DNA of 64,000 nt from Tenodera sinensis. Lineage: Eukaryota > Arthropoda > Insecta > Mantodea > Mantidae. Both the position numbers and the translations under genes were made by a program. Numbering within the stretch: the stretch's first letter is position 1; each line of letters begins with the position of its first letter. This document shows positions 20,825-35,125 of this stretch, piece after piece. The stretch is taken from positions 273,542,388 to 273,606,387 of the forward strand of contig CM060964.1 of assembly GCA_030765045.1 (NCBI GenBank). The letters run 5' to 3'. The notes beneath the pieces were generated by a model. It saw only the letters and a list, made by a program, of their open reading frames with translations. It was not told where the DNA came from and did no database searches.

Positions 20825-22711
20825 GGGTCAATCCACGTCAAATCGAACACCCATAAAACACGACTTTTTCGTACGAGGTTCAAATTTTTTTATGAATAAT
20901 AGGCATAAAATAAGGAGACCCGTATTTTTTTATTTCCGTATTTTTAAATTACTTGCTTAGTTATGGCTATTAGAAACTATGCAATTTCTGCGCGCACCGT
21001 AATATAAAATCACTTGTTACTCTAAGGCCATATAGAGTTGAGAGTTGGGGTTTGGCGCACTGGAAAAGTAAACTACAACACTTTTAACGACTTTCGATGG
21101 ATCATTATTACACACAAATTTTGGACTGTTTTTTTAATGATATATTTTGTAAAACCAAAAATCTAATTTAAATCGATGTGTTAAAAATCTTAAAAAAAAA
21201 ATACACACGTATTCCCTGACATTTTATCTATAAAATAAGATGTTGAAAACTATGGAGCTTGCATTAGTGCATTTGCTACAATTTTTTTTTTTCTGGAGGC
21301 GTGCAAGCGCTCACGGACGACATGAAGTAGCGATCCGTTCTGCAGCTGGATTCGCTTTGAAAGCGAGTAACGCCGGTGACTGCAGACAGCATGCGAACTG
21401 GTGCGTCAGCTATGCTACTCATATAACTTCTTCTTACTAAGGCAGTACAGTCCATGCAGAAAATGCCTCCACAGTCTTTCTGATACTCCTGTGGCATCTG
21501 ATACGGGCTTTTCAACTTTTGAATTTTTTTGAAAAAATCTTCTGATGTAAGCAGTTCTTTGCTTTTAGCTTCTTCCTTCATGTACGTCCATACATTTGAA
21601 ATTATTTCTCTACTCTGACTGTGTAATGTTTTGATCCCTAATTTAGAACTTACAGGTTGGCATATTTGATTTACACTATGATCAATGTCTCACAAATTCA
21701 CTATATTCACTCTTTATCGCAAAGATCTATGTCTTCAACTTCACGCTGCACTAAAAAGCACCTTTGAATTAGCAAGACTGTCTCAGATCATGCACACATC
21801 ACTACCTTTCCCCTCCCGCCCCATGTGCATGGTTTCATTCACAGAATTATACAATATGAGCTGATGAAAGAGGCGAAAGCTATGGATTCACCAACAGGAC
21901 TTCCAACCAAGGTCAGGGGCCAAGCACGAAGGGTCCACCTGTGCTTTAAAATTACACTCCTTCATTCCTTTGTCAAAAACTGAAGCTTTAGTGAAACAAT
22001 TTTCTTTCGAAGAAGGAGGTAAAGCTATGTGTTGTATGGAACCATTAGTTTAAAATGCATATTTTAAAAACGTTTTGAAGATGCTAATAGTGTACATATA
22101 ATAGCGTCAGCTAGAAGTGTTCTCCTTACTGTACTGTTGTAACATTCATGGAACCTTAAGCAGTGGACAGTTGCCGTAATGGAAGGTGGCAATAGTGTGA
22201 GGTTGCGGTAGCCGTGCCACGCGAGTGCGCTGCACTGATTTGCAAAGTTAATTACAACTGAACTATTAGAGACTCCTTTCTGATTTTTTCTGAGAATATT
22301 GAATAAACTTCATTGTATTTTTAGTTTTTTTTTCAGATTTTTAAATGGTCGAGTTTATGTTATTATCTAACTTTAAAACTTTAATCGTATAAAATATAAT
22401 ATTAATAATAATTAATAAAATTTTCTAATAAATACCTCACGAAATACTGCAATTTATCTTTAATTTAAGCCAAAGATCAAGTAGTTTGCTTTATTATAAT
22501 CGGAGTTATGATTGATCGAAGAGTGAGAAGCGCGCGATTTTTGGGACATTTCAAAAATTAATATCTGCCAAAATATTTCTTTTTATATAAAACGAAGAAA
22601 CACGGGTCAAATATATTTTGTTCCAAAACACCAAAAAAAAATTTCAAGAAAATCTGAGAGATCAAGGTCATTTTTTGCCTTATTTTGTTCGATTTGACGT
22701 GGAATGACTAA
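20825..22711. mobile_element. DNA transposon with ~24-bp TIRs nested in the hAT relic
   Basis: The left end (20825-20848) contains CCACGTCAAATCGAAC and the right end (22687-22711) its exact inverse complement. The outer bases match as GTCA(A/T)TCC, so the TIRs pair over about 22 bp. The element is 1.9 kb. Flanks are 'catatt' on the left and 'taattta' on the right; a 3-bp ATT duplication is possible but not convincing. The hAT coding sequence continues on both sides, so this is an insertion. Inside is a transposase-like fragment (21276-21645, minus). Confidence 0.8.
21270..21645 (-). pseudogene. Transposase-like N-terminal fragment inside the TIR element
   Basis: On the minus strand the text GIKTLHSQSREIISNVWTY runs into the 101-codon frame 21581-21276 (MKEEAKSKELLTSEDFF...). 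The 'K.LHS..REII..V..' helix is the same as that at 12916-13287 and resembles 48114-48365. It is probably the N-terminus of the element's own DDE transposase. The rest of the frame, with four Cys, is not recognised, and no catalytic triad is visible in the remaining 1.5 kb. Confidence 0.45.
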
Positions 22712-22929
22712 TTTATTTCACCACGAGAAATTGTTTTCTGCTAGTGCGGCAACTCAGTTTCCCGGTAAAGAAAGACGACTGGAATGAATGTACTTATACG
22801 TATATAAACAGCTATGGTAAAATTGTTCATTTTACCTTTATAAGTTTTGTTCAGCTTGCTTCAGAAAAATGTATTTAAATCCACTGTTCATAAAGTTAAT
22901 ATTTAATCAGCAACACCTAGGTTCTTTTT

Positions 22930-23178
22930 ATTTTGGGGGGGGGGGGGGGGTAGCGCTTAATGCCCACTTTTGCTAAATATGGCATTGCAGGCGGTGACAT
23001 TAGTTATACAAGGAATGAAGATGTAGCACTGGTGGAATGAGATGACGGGGGAAACCGGGAAACCCGCCCCAGAGTCGCTTTATCCAATACAAATCCCACA
23101 TACGGTCGCCTGGAATCAAACCCGGATCACTTTGATGATAGGCGAATGGTCTAACCACTCGGTTACGGCGTGGCCATG
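22930..23178 (-). repeat. SINE-1 copy, minus strand, beside a poly(G) run
   Basis: The reverse complement of 22953-23178 gives the tRNA-like head 'taaccgagtggttagacc' and B box 'gggtttgattccagg'. The SINE-1 body and a tail ending 'gggcattaagcgcta' follow. It is roughly 80-85% similar to the copy at 13737-13969 by eye, so it is older. A run of about 17 G at 22935-22951 lies directly beyond its 3' end. Confidence 0.85.
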
Positions 23179-23434
23179 GTACGCCTAGTGATAGCCCAAG
23201 TCACAACCCCAGCATACGCCACTGCAGAAAAGGTATTACATTCGATACTGACATTTCATTGGAAGTAGACATTTTGAGGTCCCCGAATCCAAAAGGGGCG
23301 GGGGAAGCATATTCACTTTCTCTACCTGGTACAGGTAGTGCGTAGCGGAAGTATTGCATTCCATCCCAAAATTCGGTACCTTAATTTTACCAGAAATACA
23401 CGATTTGAGACTCCTTGTATCCAAAATACTCCAA
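23179..23434. other. Short sequence with an imperfect ~110-bp internal duplication
   Basis: Two similar segments start near 23230 ('ggtattacattcgat') and 23350 ('gtattgcattccat'). They end in related 'tgaggtccccgaatccaaaa' and 'tgagactccttgtatccaaa' text. The sequence lies between two SINE-1 copies of opposite orientation. No coding function is visible. Confidence 0.4.
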
Positions 23435-23632
23435 ACTGTTCCGGGTTCAATCCCAGGCCACCGCATGTGGGATTTGTGGTGGACGAAGCGGCGCTGGGGC
23501 GTGTTTCCTCCGGGCTCTCCGGTTTCTTCCGCCATCTCATTCCACCGGTGCTCCATCTTCAGTCCATGTATCATCAGTGTCATCGCCTACGGTGCCATAC
23601 GCAGTAAAAGGGGGCGTTAAACACTACCCAAA
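23435..23632 (+). repeat. SINE-1 copy, 5'-truncated
   Basis: This copy begins inside the tRNA-like head at the B box ('ccgggttcaatcccagg') and continues through the whole SINE-1 body to 'gcgttaaacactac'. It ends in an A-rich tail at about 23625-23650. The A box is missing, so it lacks a complete internal promoter. Confidence 0.9.
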
Positions 23633-24227
23633 AAATAAAAAATAAAGAAAAAAACATTTTCGATGAAATGTGCGTATGCGCACGCGCCTACATGTTTATT
23701 AACAGGGTAACTCAAAACCGAAAGTTGGTCATCACATAGCAATCAGGTCTTAGAATATTTGATTATCGCTTCAAGCGTACTGTATTATTTTATTCCCTAG
23801 CATAGGGAAACAGCTTATCGGCAGTTCCTAAGAATTCAATATGGCCGACATCACACTAAACTGCAGACGAAATTACGCCAAAAAGCAGTACTGTCAACGT
23901 ACACCCGTGGATAGGGGCGGTTCCTCCGTATGTGCTACCGTGCTGTAGCACGCTAAACAATTTCAGAAATAACCAACTTTATATATTTTACAAAACTTTA
24001 GTTGTAAACGAGCTTTGATAATGTATAATATGAGTTATTTATTACTAGTAGTGTGCTGGATAGACGCAGCGTGCGTCGTCCACAGCAGCGCGGAAGGGCG
24101 TTGCAAGATAGCAATGTTACAGGTTCACCCCATCCTCTCCTTTTACCATCTACTCTGCCTTCGCAGTATTTAACACTGTACCGTGCTGCAGTTAGTGATG
24201 CACGTTCCGTTAGTCATCTTCCTCTTC
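23633..24227. other. No gene recognised; right arm of an inverted repeat
   Basis: At 23820-23872 is the inverted partner of 19368-19420. The rest is unique-looking. It ends at CTTGCGAGTG (24228-24237), which is the left target site duplication of LINE B. Confidence 0.45.
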
Positions 24228-24237
24228 CTTGCGAGTG
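24228..24237. repeat. LINE B target site duplication, left copy
   Basis: CTTGCGAGTG directly precedes the poly(T) that is the inverted poly(A) tail of LINE B. The partner is at 35115-35124. Confidence 0.8.
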
Positions 24238-24589
24238 TTTTTTTTTTTTTTTTTTTTTTAATTGTAATTTACTAGCCATAACAAGCAGTCCCATCGCAGT
24301 AAGCGATACTACATGCTATTACATTGATACCTGTTATGATTTGTTTTATTACTTAATTATATGGTTATTTATTACTGTCCTTAGTATACTGACATGTTCA
24401 TTGTTTATTTATTTGACTATATTCACTGTCACTAAAACTTCTACTGTCTTCCAGTTATCCTTTAAATTGAACTTGCTGTGTTTATACTTGATTCTTTATT
24501 TGTTTATTTCATATCATACACCATATCACTTCCACTATCTTCCTATTATCAGTTGGAATATACTATTTTAATTCACCAAAGTTAATGCT
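24238..24589 (-). other. LINE B 3' untranslated region and poly(A) tail
   Basis: AT-rich non-coding sequence between the ORF2 stop near 24590 and 22 A residues (T at 24238-24259 on the plus strand). No obvious AATAAA is positioned just before the tail. Confidence 0.75.
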
Positions 24590-25850
24590 TTAAATAAATG
24601 TTTTGAAAGCCCTTATGTTGTTTGTGATTAGCTGCTCTTTAGTCACTGGCCATTTGTTGTTAAATTCAGTGGCTTTCTTCATTACTTCTCTTTGCTGTTT
24701 TAGTTTGCAATATCGATATATCAGGTGTTCTACTGTTTGCTCTTCTTGTAGACAGATGCATGTAGAGTCCTGTATTATTCCCAGCCGGTGTAAGTAGGAT
24801 TTAGTTAGTCCGTGTCCTGTAATCATTGCTGTCAGTGTGAAATTCAAGTTAATTTGTGTTTTCATTCTTCGAACAACTGATAGGATGAACTCCTTGCAGG
24901 CTGCTCCTTTCGTTGTATTAGTCCACTCTTCTTGCCACTTCTGCATCCCTTGTTCTTGGATTTCCCTGACAAATGTTGTTTTTGGTTTTTTGTTGTGCAC
25001 ATAGTCCGTAGCATTATCAATCGCAGCCTCCTTAGCTAGTTTATCAGCTAATTCATTGCCAACATATTCAGCGTGTGCTTTGATCCAGGCAAAATGCATG
25101 ATCCACTTCTGTTCTTTAAGGCTTTTAAGATTCTTTTGAATTTCTTCTATTAAACTATTATGTTTTGAATTATTTCTCATTATATCTAAGGTAATTTTTC
25201 TATCTGTATACACTGCAGTTATTCTTTCTTGTACACTTATGTTCATATCCTGAAGTGTAGCTAATCCTCTACTGATTGCCACTTGCTCTGCCTGGTTATT
25301 GAAGCATCTGTCATGTAATTTAGCCTTGATTTTATGTATAATTTCTCCGTATTTAAATATTACTGCTGCAGCTCCAACTTTTCCATGAATTTTACTACCA
25401 TCTGTGAAGATTTCTATTTCATAATATTTACCTTCATTGACTTCTTCCATAGGTATACACTCCGCTGGATGGGGCCATTTTGCTATATGTAAGGGTGCAT
25501 CATAATATGACGATTCTGGTGTCATTCCATGTGTTATCTTATAAAGTTTTGTTGCTTCTGCTATTTTAATATAGATAGGCTTCACTCCAGCTACTACACA
25601 TGACGCTTCAAAAGATATCGTTCTGTATACTTTGGCAATTTTGATATTAATTATTCTCTGGGTTCTCTGAAGTATCTTTATATTCTTTTTCCTCTCTAGT
25701 GCCTGCTCCCAGACTGGTGAACCGTACGTTAGTATAGGTGCTATTGCTCCTCTGTAGATAGTTCTCAGAGACTGGTGGTCGAGTCCCCACTGTAGTCTTG
25801 CTACTTTGGTTAGCATGTTTGTTAGTAGGAGTGCCTTGTTCGTTAGATCT
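24590..25850 (-). pseudogene. LINE B ORF2, RT thumb and RNase H (3' part)
   Basis: A 408-codon frame, open from 25816 to 24590, begins at the RT thumb: LTKVARLQWGLDHQSLRTIY, then ILTYGSPVWEQA. The RNase H keeps IFTDGSKIHGKVGAAAV (Asp), RCFNNQAEQVAISRGL (Glu), AVYTDRKITLDIM (Asp) and NELADKLAKEAA (Asp), so all four catalytic acidic positions look intact. The C-terminal tail ends with CICLQEEQTVEHLIYRYCK, a CX2..HX4C-like cluster usual in this group. The frame extends upstream of the Met (DLTNKALLL) to the junction with LINE C near 25850. This is the best preserved part of the element. Confidence 0.9.
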
Positions 25851-25852
25851 TA

Positions 25853-26990
25853 CTAAAGCTTTCGACTGTGTGGATAAAAAATACTAATGAACAAACTGTC
25901 AGTCCTGGGGATTAGAGGTCTGGGACATAAATTAATAGAATCCTACATGACAAACCGAAAACAATACGTAGTTGTGAATTCGACCAATGGCGATGCTCTA
26001 TCAACTACGACGGAATTGACACATGGGGTCCCTCAGGGATCAATTCTCGGTCCACTTTTGTTTATCTTATACATGCACGATATAACTGACTATATACCTT
26101 AAGGTACAAAATTAGTACAATTTGCAGATGACACTAGTATCACAACCAGCCATTCCTCTAGCCTAATGCTGGAAGAAAACCTAAGTGAAATAGCTATCAA
26201 ACTATTGCAGTACTTCTCAATGCTAAACTTAAGTATAAACCCAACTAAATGTGAACTGATAACATTCGGTAGCAAAACACTTAATACGCCTCCACAATTT
26301 TATATTGACAACAAATCAATATACTATATACAATATGCTAATATCTACCTTGTCAACAGTATTGACAAGGTAGAGGCACTTGGTGTCACACTGGATAAAA
26401 CACTATCGTTTACACCGCATACAGACAAATTAGCATTAAAAATAAGTAAAAATGTATTTCTTCTTAAGTGTCTAAAGAACTATGTCCCAACAGCAACTAA
26501 TAGGATAATTTATTTCTCTCTCATTCAGTCACACATTCATATGGTATAGAAATATGGGGTAATGCTTCAAAATTAAACCAAAATAGAACAGTTACTTTAC
26601 AGAAAAGAGCAATCAGATATATTTCGAACTTAAAAACGCAAGACTCATGTAGAGAAGCTTTCCGTCAGCATAAAATAATGACGCTACCTAGCCTGTATAT
26701 TTATAAAACTATACTATACATGATCAAATACAAATTTCCGATGCAAACAACTTCAGACATACATGAACACAACACAAGAAATAAGAATGATTTGTCTATT
26801 ACAATACACAGACTGAGTCAGTTTGAAACGCTGCCTAGTTACGCTGGTGCAAAATTTTACAATAGACTGCCAGCAGAAATTAAAAGGTGTGAAAACTACA
26901 TTATATTCAAATCTGCTTTACAAACTTATTTTGTTAATAATGTGTTCTATTCATTAGAGGAATTTTTAAATAGGTTAAAAGTTCAGTAAT
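25853..26990 (+). pseudogene. LINE C reverse transcriptase, 5'-truncated
   Basis: After TKAFDCVDKKY and a frameshift, the frame 25887-26102 has LSVLGIRGLGHKLIESYMTN and LTHGVPQGSILGPLLFILYM. A stop follows, then KLVQFADDTSIT with the catalytic FADD at about 26123. LNLSINPTKCELITFGSKT and VEALGVTLDKTLSF follow, then a frameshift near 26548. The C-terminal part (26678-26989) holds HNTRNKNDLSI and AKFYNRLPAEIKRCENYIIF, a conserved tail of LINEs lacking RNase H. Three or four disabling changes are visible, a modest load compared with LINE A. Confidence 0.85.
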
Positions 26991-27075
26991 CAAAAGTCAA
27001 TGTTAGGTACTTATTTTGTAATCTGTTAATATTTCATTGTGCATAGTCTCTACTACTTGGTTAATCAGTTCTTTG

Positions 27076-27554
<479 letters not shown>

Positions 27555-27636
27555 TGTTATTTTGCCTTTGCCACTTATATGTACTTGTTTACCTTTGACT
27601 GAATTCAATCGTGTTTTACACCATATTGAATTGCAA

Positions 27637-30685
<3,049 letters not shown>

Positions 30686-32296
30686 GTGTATATTAAAGTT
30701 GAATTTTTCGTCTAGGGTTATCCCTAGGTATCTAAGTTCTCTAACCTGCTCAAGTGGTTTGTAATTCAAATATACCCTGATTGGTTCGTTGCCAGCTTTC
30801 CTTCTCCGTGATATTAATAGAACCATTGATTTTGAGTCGTTAAATTTCAGTTTGTTTTGCTTTGCCCAATTCTTTACTTTCTTTAAGTCTGATTTTACAT
30901 AGCTTTCTGCTTTTTTGTTGCTGTTACCTTCCGTAAGTAAAAGTAGATCATCTGCAAAAGCCACTACTTTTGATTGGTTTGTTAGTTCCAAGTTGAGAAC
31001 TGAATTGTACATTATGTTCTACAGACCAGGACCGCAGCTTAAACCCTGTGGACATCCCCTGGTGATCTTGCATCCTCCTTTGTGATCTTGCATTCATTTG
31101 TTTGTAAGGTCTCTGTTCTGTTACTGAAGTAGCTGCCTGTCAACCTGTATATATTTTTAGGGCATTGAAGTTCTTTGAGGTTAAGCAAAATACGTAGCCA
31201 CCAGGCTGAATCAAAAGCGCCACGTAGATCTAAACTAACTGCTGCAACACATTTTTTGCTCGAAGGCTTTCCTCTGTGAAGTGTTTCACAGCCATGGCTG
31301 CATCAACTGTCCTTTCTGAGCGGTGAAGCCAAACTGGTTTGCATTTAACAAGTTGTTGGTGTTTATCCGATATAATATTCTATTGATCAAAGGTTTCTCC
31401 AATACCTTTCCTCCAACATTTAGAAGACTGATTGGTCGGTACTTTGTCACTTCTTCGCTATGTTGCTTTCCCGGTTTAATTATAGGTAATATATTCGATT
31501 TTTTCCATTGCGTTGGAAAACAGCCTTTTTCATTGTACACTGCAGTGAGAAAAGATAGGAAACGATTGAACACTTGTAGAAGGATCCCACTTGTAATTCC
31601 ATCTTCTCCTGGAGCTTTGTTGGGGTAAAGCTCTTTATTACTGCTCTAATTTCCTCTACAGTGAATTCTGTGTCTTCATCTCTATTAGGAGGCTCCTTAG
31701 CCATTATTCTTATATTCCGCTGAAGCTCAGAGTCCTCATCTTCTTTATCATCAGGAACGAAATAGCCTTATCATATATTTTAACATGCTGTTGAGATCTT
31801 CGGTATATGCTCCATCATGTTTTTGTATTGTTGTCAAAATGGTTTTATCTCTGAGTTTCCCTGCTGCAATCTTGTATACTTTATTCCAGGGGTTTGAACT
31901 ATCGGTGGCAGTACAGAATAATTTCCAAGAATTCATTTTTGCTGTTTGTAAATTGTTCTGATACTGTCGCTTTTCGACGAGATACTGAGTTTCCCTTTCT
32001 TCTCTTTGGGCTTCATTATGTTGTGTCCGTTGGTATCGCCGCCTCATAGCATTGACCTTGTTCCGTTTAATTTTTAATTCTTCGTTCCACCATGGTACCG
32101 TTCTGTACTTAGTTGAATTTTTCTTGGTGAGATTTTCACATAATAATTATGTTTCTATTTGTTCCTTGGTTTTTTCACTGAGTTCGTTGTCCAGTTTATT
32201 AAGATCATTGTCCTGATATTCAAAATTAAATTTTGTAATGAATTCTTTTCTTACTTCCTCCATGAAACTAGGAATATTATCAATTTTAACTATGTA
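30686..32296 (-). pseudogene. LINE B ORF2, linker and reverse transcriptase (5' part)
   Basis: On the minus strand from 32296: linker with VPWWNEELKIKRNKVNAMRR and NSWKLFCTATDSSNPWNKVY (about 32110-31870). The RT follows with the KAPGEDGI homologue near 31620 and WKKSNILPIIKPGKQHSEEV. KYRPISLLNVGGKVLEKPLI is next, and the palm AFADDLLLLTEG near 30945. KNWAKQNKLKFNDSKSMVLL and RYLGITLDEKFNFNIH follow, where LINE C interrupts. Stops and frameshifts lie near 31750, 31620 and 31290-31030. Confidence 0.88.
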
Positions 32297-33043
32297 ATTA
32301 TTATTTATTTATGCCAACAAACTTACTGGTGGTGTTTTTAAACACACAAGCCGGGTGTGGGCAAAGTTTGAAAGGTAGAACTGGAACTTAAAAATTCAAT
32401 GCCATAACTGGGATTTGAACCACAGACCTTCCGCTCACCGGGCGGACGCTCTAACCACTGAGCTATTGTGACAAACTGCCAGAATGGCATTAAATTCTCA
32501 AACCAGTTCGTATTTCTCCTGGTAAACCACAAAGGCAGTCTCACATCAGAGACAAATTACCCCAGTGGTGACTTACTATTGTAAGTACTTTATATCCCAG
32601 GATTAAATAACCTTCAGATGGTAATTATTATATATTTATGCCAACAAACTTACTGTTGGTGTTTTTAAACACACAAGCCGTGTGTGGGCAAAGTTTGAAA
32701 GGTAGAACTGGAACTTAAAAATTCAATGCCACAACTGGGATTTGAACCACTGAGCGTAAATAGTACGCTTGTTGGCATAAATAAATAATAATTACCATCT
32801 GAAGGTTATTTAATCCTGGGATATAAAGTACTTACAATAGTAAGTCACCATTGGGGTAATTTGTCTCTGAAGTGAGACTGCCTTTGTGGTTTACCAGGAG
32901 AAATACGAACTGATTTGAGAATTTAATGCCATTCTGGCAGTTTGTCACAATAGCTCAGTGGTTAGAGCGTCCGCCCGGTAAGCGGAAGGTCTGTGGTTCA
33001 AATCCCAGTTGTGGCATTGAATTTTTAAGTTCCAGTTCTACCT
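32297..33043. mobile_element. Fold-back tRNA-SINE composite with 13-bp target duplications
   Basis: The block is flanked by TTTTAACTATGTA at 32284-32296 and 33044-33056. It contains a near-complete unit in minus orientation (32297-32630), a second minus unit cut after the B box (about 32631-32756), and a plus-oriented unit (about 32775-33043). The plus and first minus units form a large palindrome with about 95% identity by eye. Each unit has about 190 bp upstream of a tRNA-like core and a 3' part containing 'gccaacaaacttactg'. It inserted into the endonuclease/linker region of LINE B ORF2. Confidence 0.85.
32948..33020 (+). other. tRNA-Thr-like core of the SINE composite
   Basis: 'tagctcagtggttagagc' is an A box and 'ggttcaaatccca' a B box. 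Between them the TCCGC/GCGGA stem encloses the loop CCGGTAA, giving a formal GGT (Thr) anticodon, although position 33 is C rather than T. There is no convincing acceptor stem and the unit is repeated inverted at about 32395-32470 (loop CCGGTGA). I therefore read it as a SINE promoter head, not a tRNA gene. Confidence 0.7.
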
Positions 33044-33633
33044 TTTTAACTATGTATCTTATTCCTATGCTATGGGTGTTATCAGATTCAAAGTTTCTGT
33101 TCAAGGTATTTGTTGTCACGTTAAATGTTATTGCTGTATGGTCAGAGCAACTTTCTATTCTCCACATCTCATTTGTGACCCTATTAACCATACTACTGTT
33201 TGTAATAGTTAGGTCTATATAGCTCTTGCCTTTATTTGTCTGAAATGTTGGAATACCGTTAGCTGCATTAAGTATGAATAGGTTACTGCCTGTTATAAAT
33301 TCTTGTAATATTTTTCCTCGGTGATTTGTTGTGTCGTGCCACATTTTACTCCTCGCATTTGTGTCCATAGTCAATAATACATTTGCTCCGTTGGCATAGT
33401 TCATTATGGTTTCGATTTTATTTATCGTTCTTTCCATATTTTCCTCTATATCGCAGTACTTGCTTACGATACACATTTTTTCCGATGGATGCGAACTTCT
33501 GCAACTACGCAATCCTCATCTGAGAGCTGATTTATAGTAATAACGTCCAGCTTATTATTGTTTACGAGGATAGTTGGCATTTAAGTGGTTTATTGTGTAT
33601 TGTATGTTTCATGGTTTGTTGTGGGATATTCAT
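33044..33633 (-). pseudogene. LINE B ORF2 start and endonuclease, N-terminus deleted
   Basis: An ATG at 33633-33631 lies 1 nt after the ORF1 stop (TAA, 33637-33635) and reads MNIPQQTMKHTIHNKPLKCQ. The frame then jumps to sequence corresponding to VNNNKLDVITINQLSDEDCV, so about 80-90 residues of the endonuclease N-terminus seem to be missing compared with LINE A. The remaining 185-codon frame (33512 down) has LLTMDTNARSKMWHD (D-x-N), GKSYIDLTITNSSM and SCSDHTAITF, with SDH intact. The SINE composite interrupts it at 33043. Confidence 0.8.
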
Positions 33634-33634
33634 T

Positions 33635-34702
33635 TTAGTAATCAATATTCTTTATATAATTATTCAAGGCTATTTTATGACATCCACATTTTTTTGTCTA
33701 GAGCTGTGTGGTTGATGTCTACTGGCTGTGTTTGGTTGTGTTTGTTATAATTTATGCAATTTATGCATTTATATACACCCTTAGGAGTTTTACATTCAGC
33801 CAGCTTGTGTTTATTCGTACATAGTGGGCAAGTTTGGTCATCTTTGCAGTCCTGAGCTCTATGATTAAACTTGTTACACTTGAAGCACTCTAAAATAGTC
33901 CCTAATTGTGTTCATAGTCCATCCCAGTTTTATCTTTCTGCTTAATAGTTTCTTTCTAACTTCCGGTGTAACTTCTATTACTAAGTTTGTATTGTTCTTC
34001 TTGTCTTTGAACGAGAATTTTGGTTCCATTTCGTTGGTTTGTAGATTTAGTTCCTCATTCTGTTTCAAAATTACTTCCTTCCAGCTGTTGAGATCCCCTT
34101 CTGCGGGAACATTGTACACAATTAGGCGAGGTTTCAGCACTTTGGTTCTAGTTGCTTCAATTTCGTTGCCACACTTATTGATATTGTTGCATATTGCGTC
34201 AATCTCATTCTTGGTGCGTGCCTGAATTAGCAGGTTGCTATTCCTAAAAGGTTTGAAGGCACTTATGCCTACCTTCATGTCAATAGGGTTTACTTTAGTT
34301 TTAATTACATTTTTACTGTATTCTGTTGTTTGATTGTTTTTTTGATTTCACTATTAGGCTGTATTTTCGTGGCTCCTCTTTGTCCTGGTTCTTGGATCTT
34401 ATAAAGTCAGAATATAGGATTCTGTATGATGTTCCTGGCTTCTCCTTAGATTCTTCAATTTTTTTCCGTTCGTTTTCCAGGCTCTTGATTTTTTCATCTT
34501 TCTCTGCCATTGTATTTATGGTATTATTACTCAGTTCTCTAATTTTGCTTACAACTTTAATAATATTTTGTTTTAGATCTTTCCTCATTTTTCCGCCTTT
34601 TTCGACCAAGTTTTGAAGAAGCGAATCGAGGCAATTCACGATTTCATCACCAGGATCGCTCGCCATTCTGAATAGGAAATGATGGATGCTCTCTGGTTTC
34701 AC
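33635..34702 (-). pseudogene. LINE B ORF1 (gag-like) with zinc knuckles
   Basis: Start candidates are Met at 34702 or, more likely, MASDPGDEIVNCLDSLLQNL at 34666. A Lys/Glu-rich coiled-coil-like stretch (AEKDEKIKSLENERKKIEES) follows. A frameshift near 34313 leads into the 134-codon frame 34278-33874, with LLIQARTKNEIDAICNNINK. Another frameshift near 33885 leads into the knuckles CFKCNKFNHRAQDC (CX2CX4HX4C), CPLCTNKHKLAEC (CX2CX3HX4C) and a third Cys/His cluster. One frameshift lies in a 7-A homopolymer near 33690. The protein would bind LINE RNA. Confidence 0.85.
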
Positions 34703-35114
34703 AACCCTATCCGATTTAATCTAATATGGCTGCCTCCACGTATCTCAGTCACCCATAACCTCCAACAAAATACACCTATCTTTCGGCACTTTTGGGTTTG
34801 GTATTCTCACACTAACTGGAACAACACGTACAGAATGTTTATATTATCACTTATATACGATACATGACATAGATTGGCATTAAAATATTCCTAATTCACT
34901 AATATGTTGTAGATCACACTGGTTGCTATAAGTAAACAAACAGACTCTTCAGCTGTATTAGTAGATTCACAAATTTACACTGAAATATTCACGATCGCTG
35001 TAAAATACTAATTCACGAATAATTTCACAATTAGATACAAGTATGTTTTAATATACTGTATTAGAGAACAAAATGTTCAGAACATTTCATGAGTATAACA
35101 TATTCCAACACTTG
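34703..35114 (-). other. LINE B 5' untranslated region
   Basis: About 410 bp of non-coding sequence between the ORF1 start and the right target duplication. If the element is full length this carries its internal promoter, but no motif is convincing by eye. Confidence 0.6.
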
Positions 35115-35124
35115 CTTGCGAGTG
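35115..35124. repeat. LINE B target site duplication, right copy
   Basis: CTTGCGAGTG, identical to 24228-24237; the next base, T, also matches. Confidence 0.8.
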
Positions 35125-35125
35125 T

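Larger units (their letters stand above)
20275..22775 (+). pseudogene. hAT transposase C-terminal half, split by a TIR element
   Basis: Across frames I read EVLDTLITQTKLRFESQTR at about 20380. It is followed by SYFDIPTDFENELKFIY and the dimerisation block LTLPSTTASAESSFLAFRRI, then KSYLRATQGQIPLSKLALLL (about 20685-20815). These blocks are characteristic of hAT transposases of the zinc-finger MYM/'C-terminal dimerisation' type. The coding sequence breaks at the TIR element (20825-22711) and seems to end with FPGKERRLE at about 22750-22780. Stops are present throughout, so this is a dead copy. Confidence 0.8.

Noticed and set aside
32948..33020. Genuine tRNA-Thr gene
   Set aside because: The segment is part of a repeated unit with a 13-bp target duplication, has a C at position 33 and no acceptor stem, and recurs inverted nearby.
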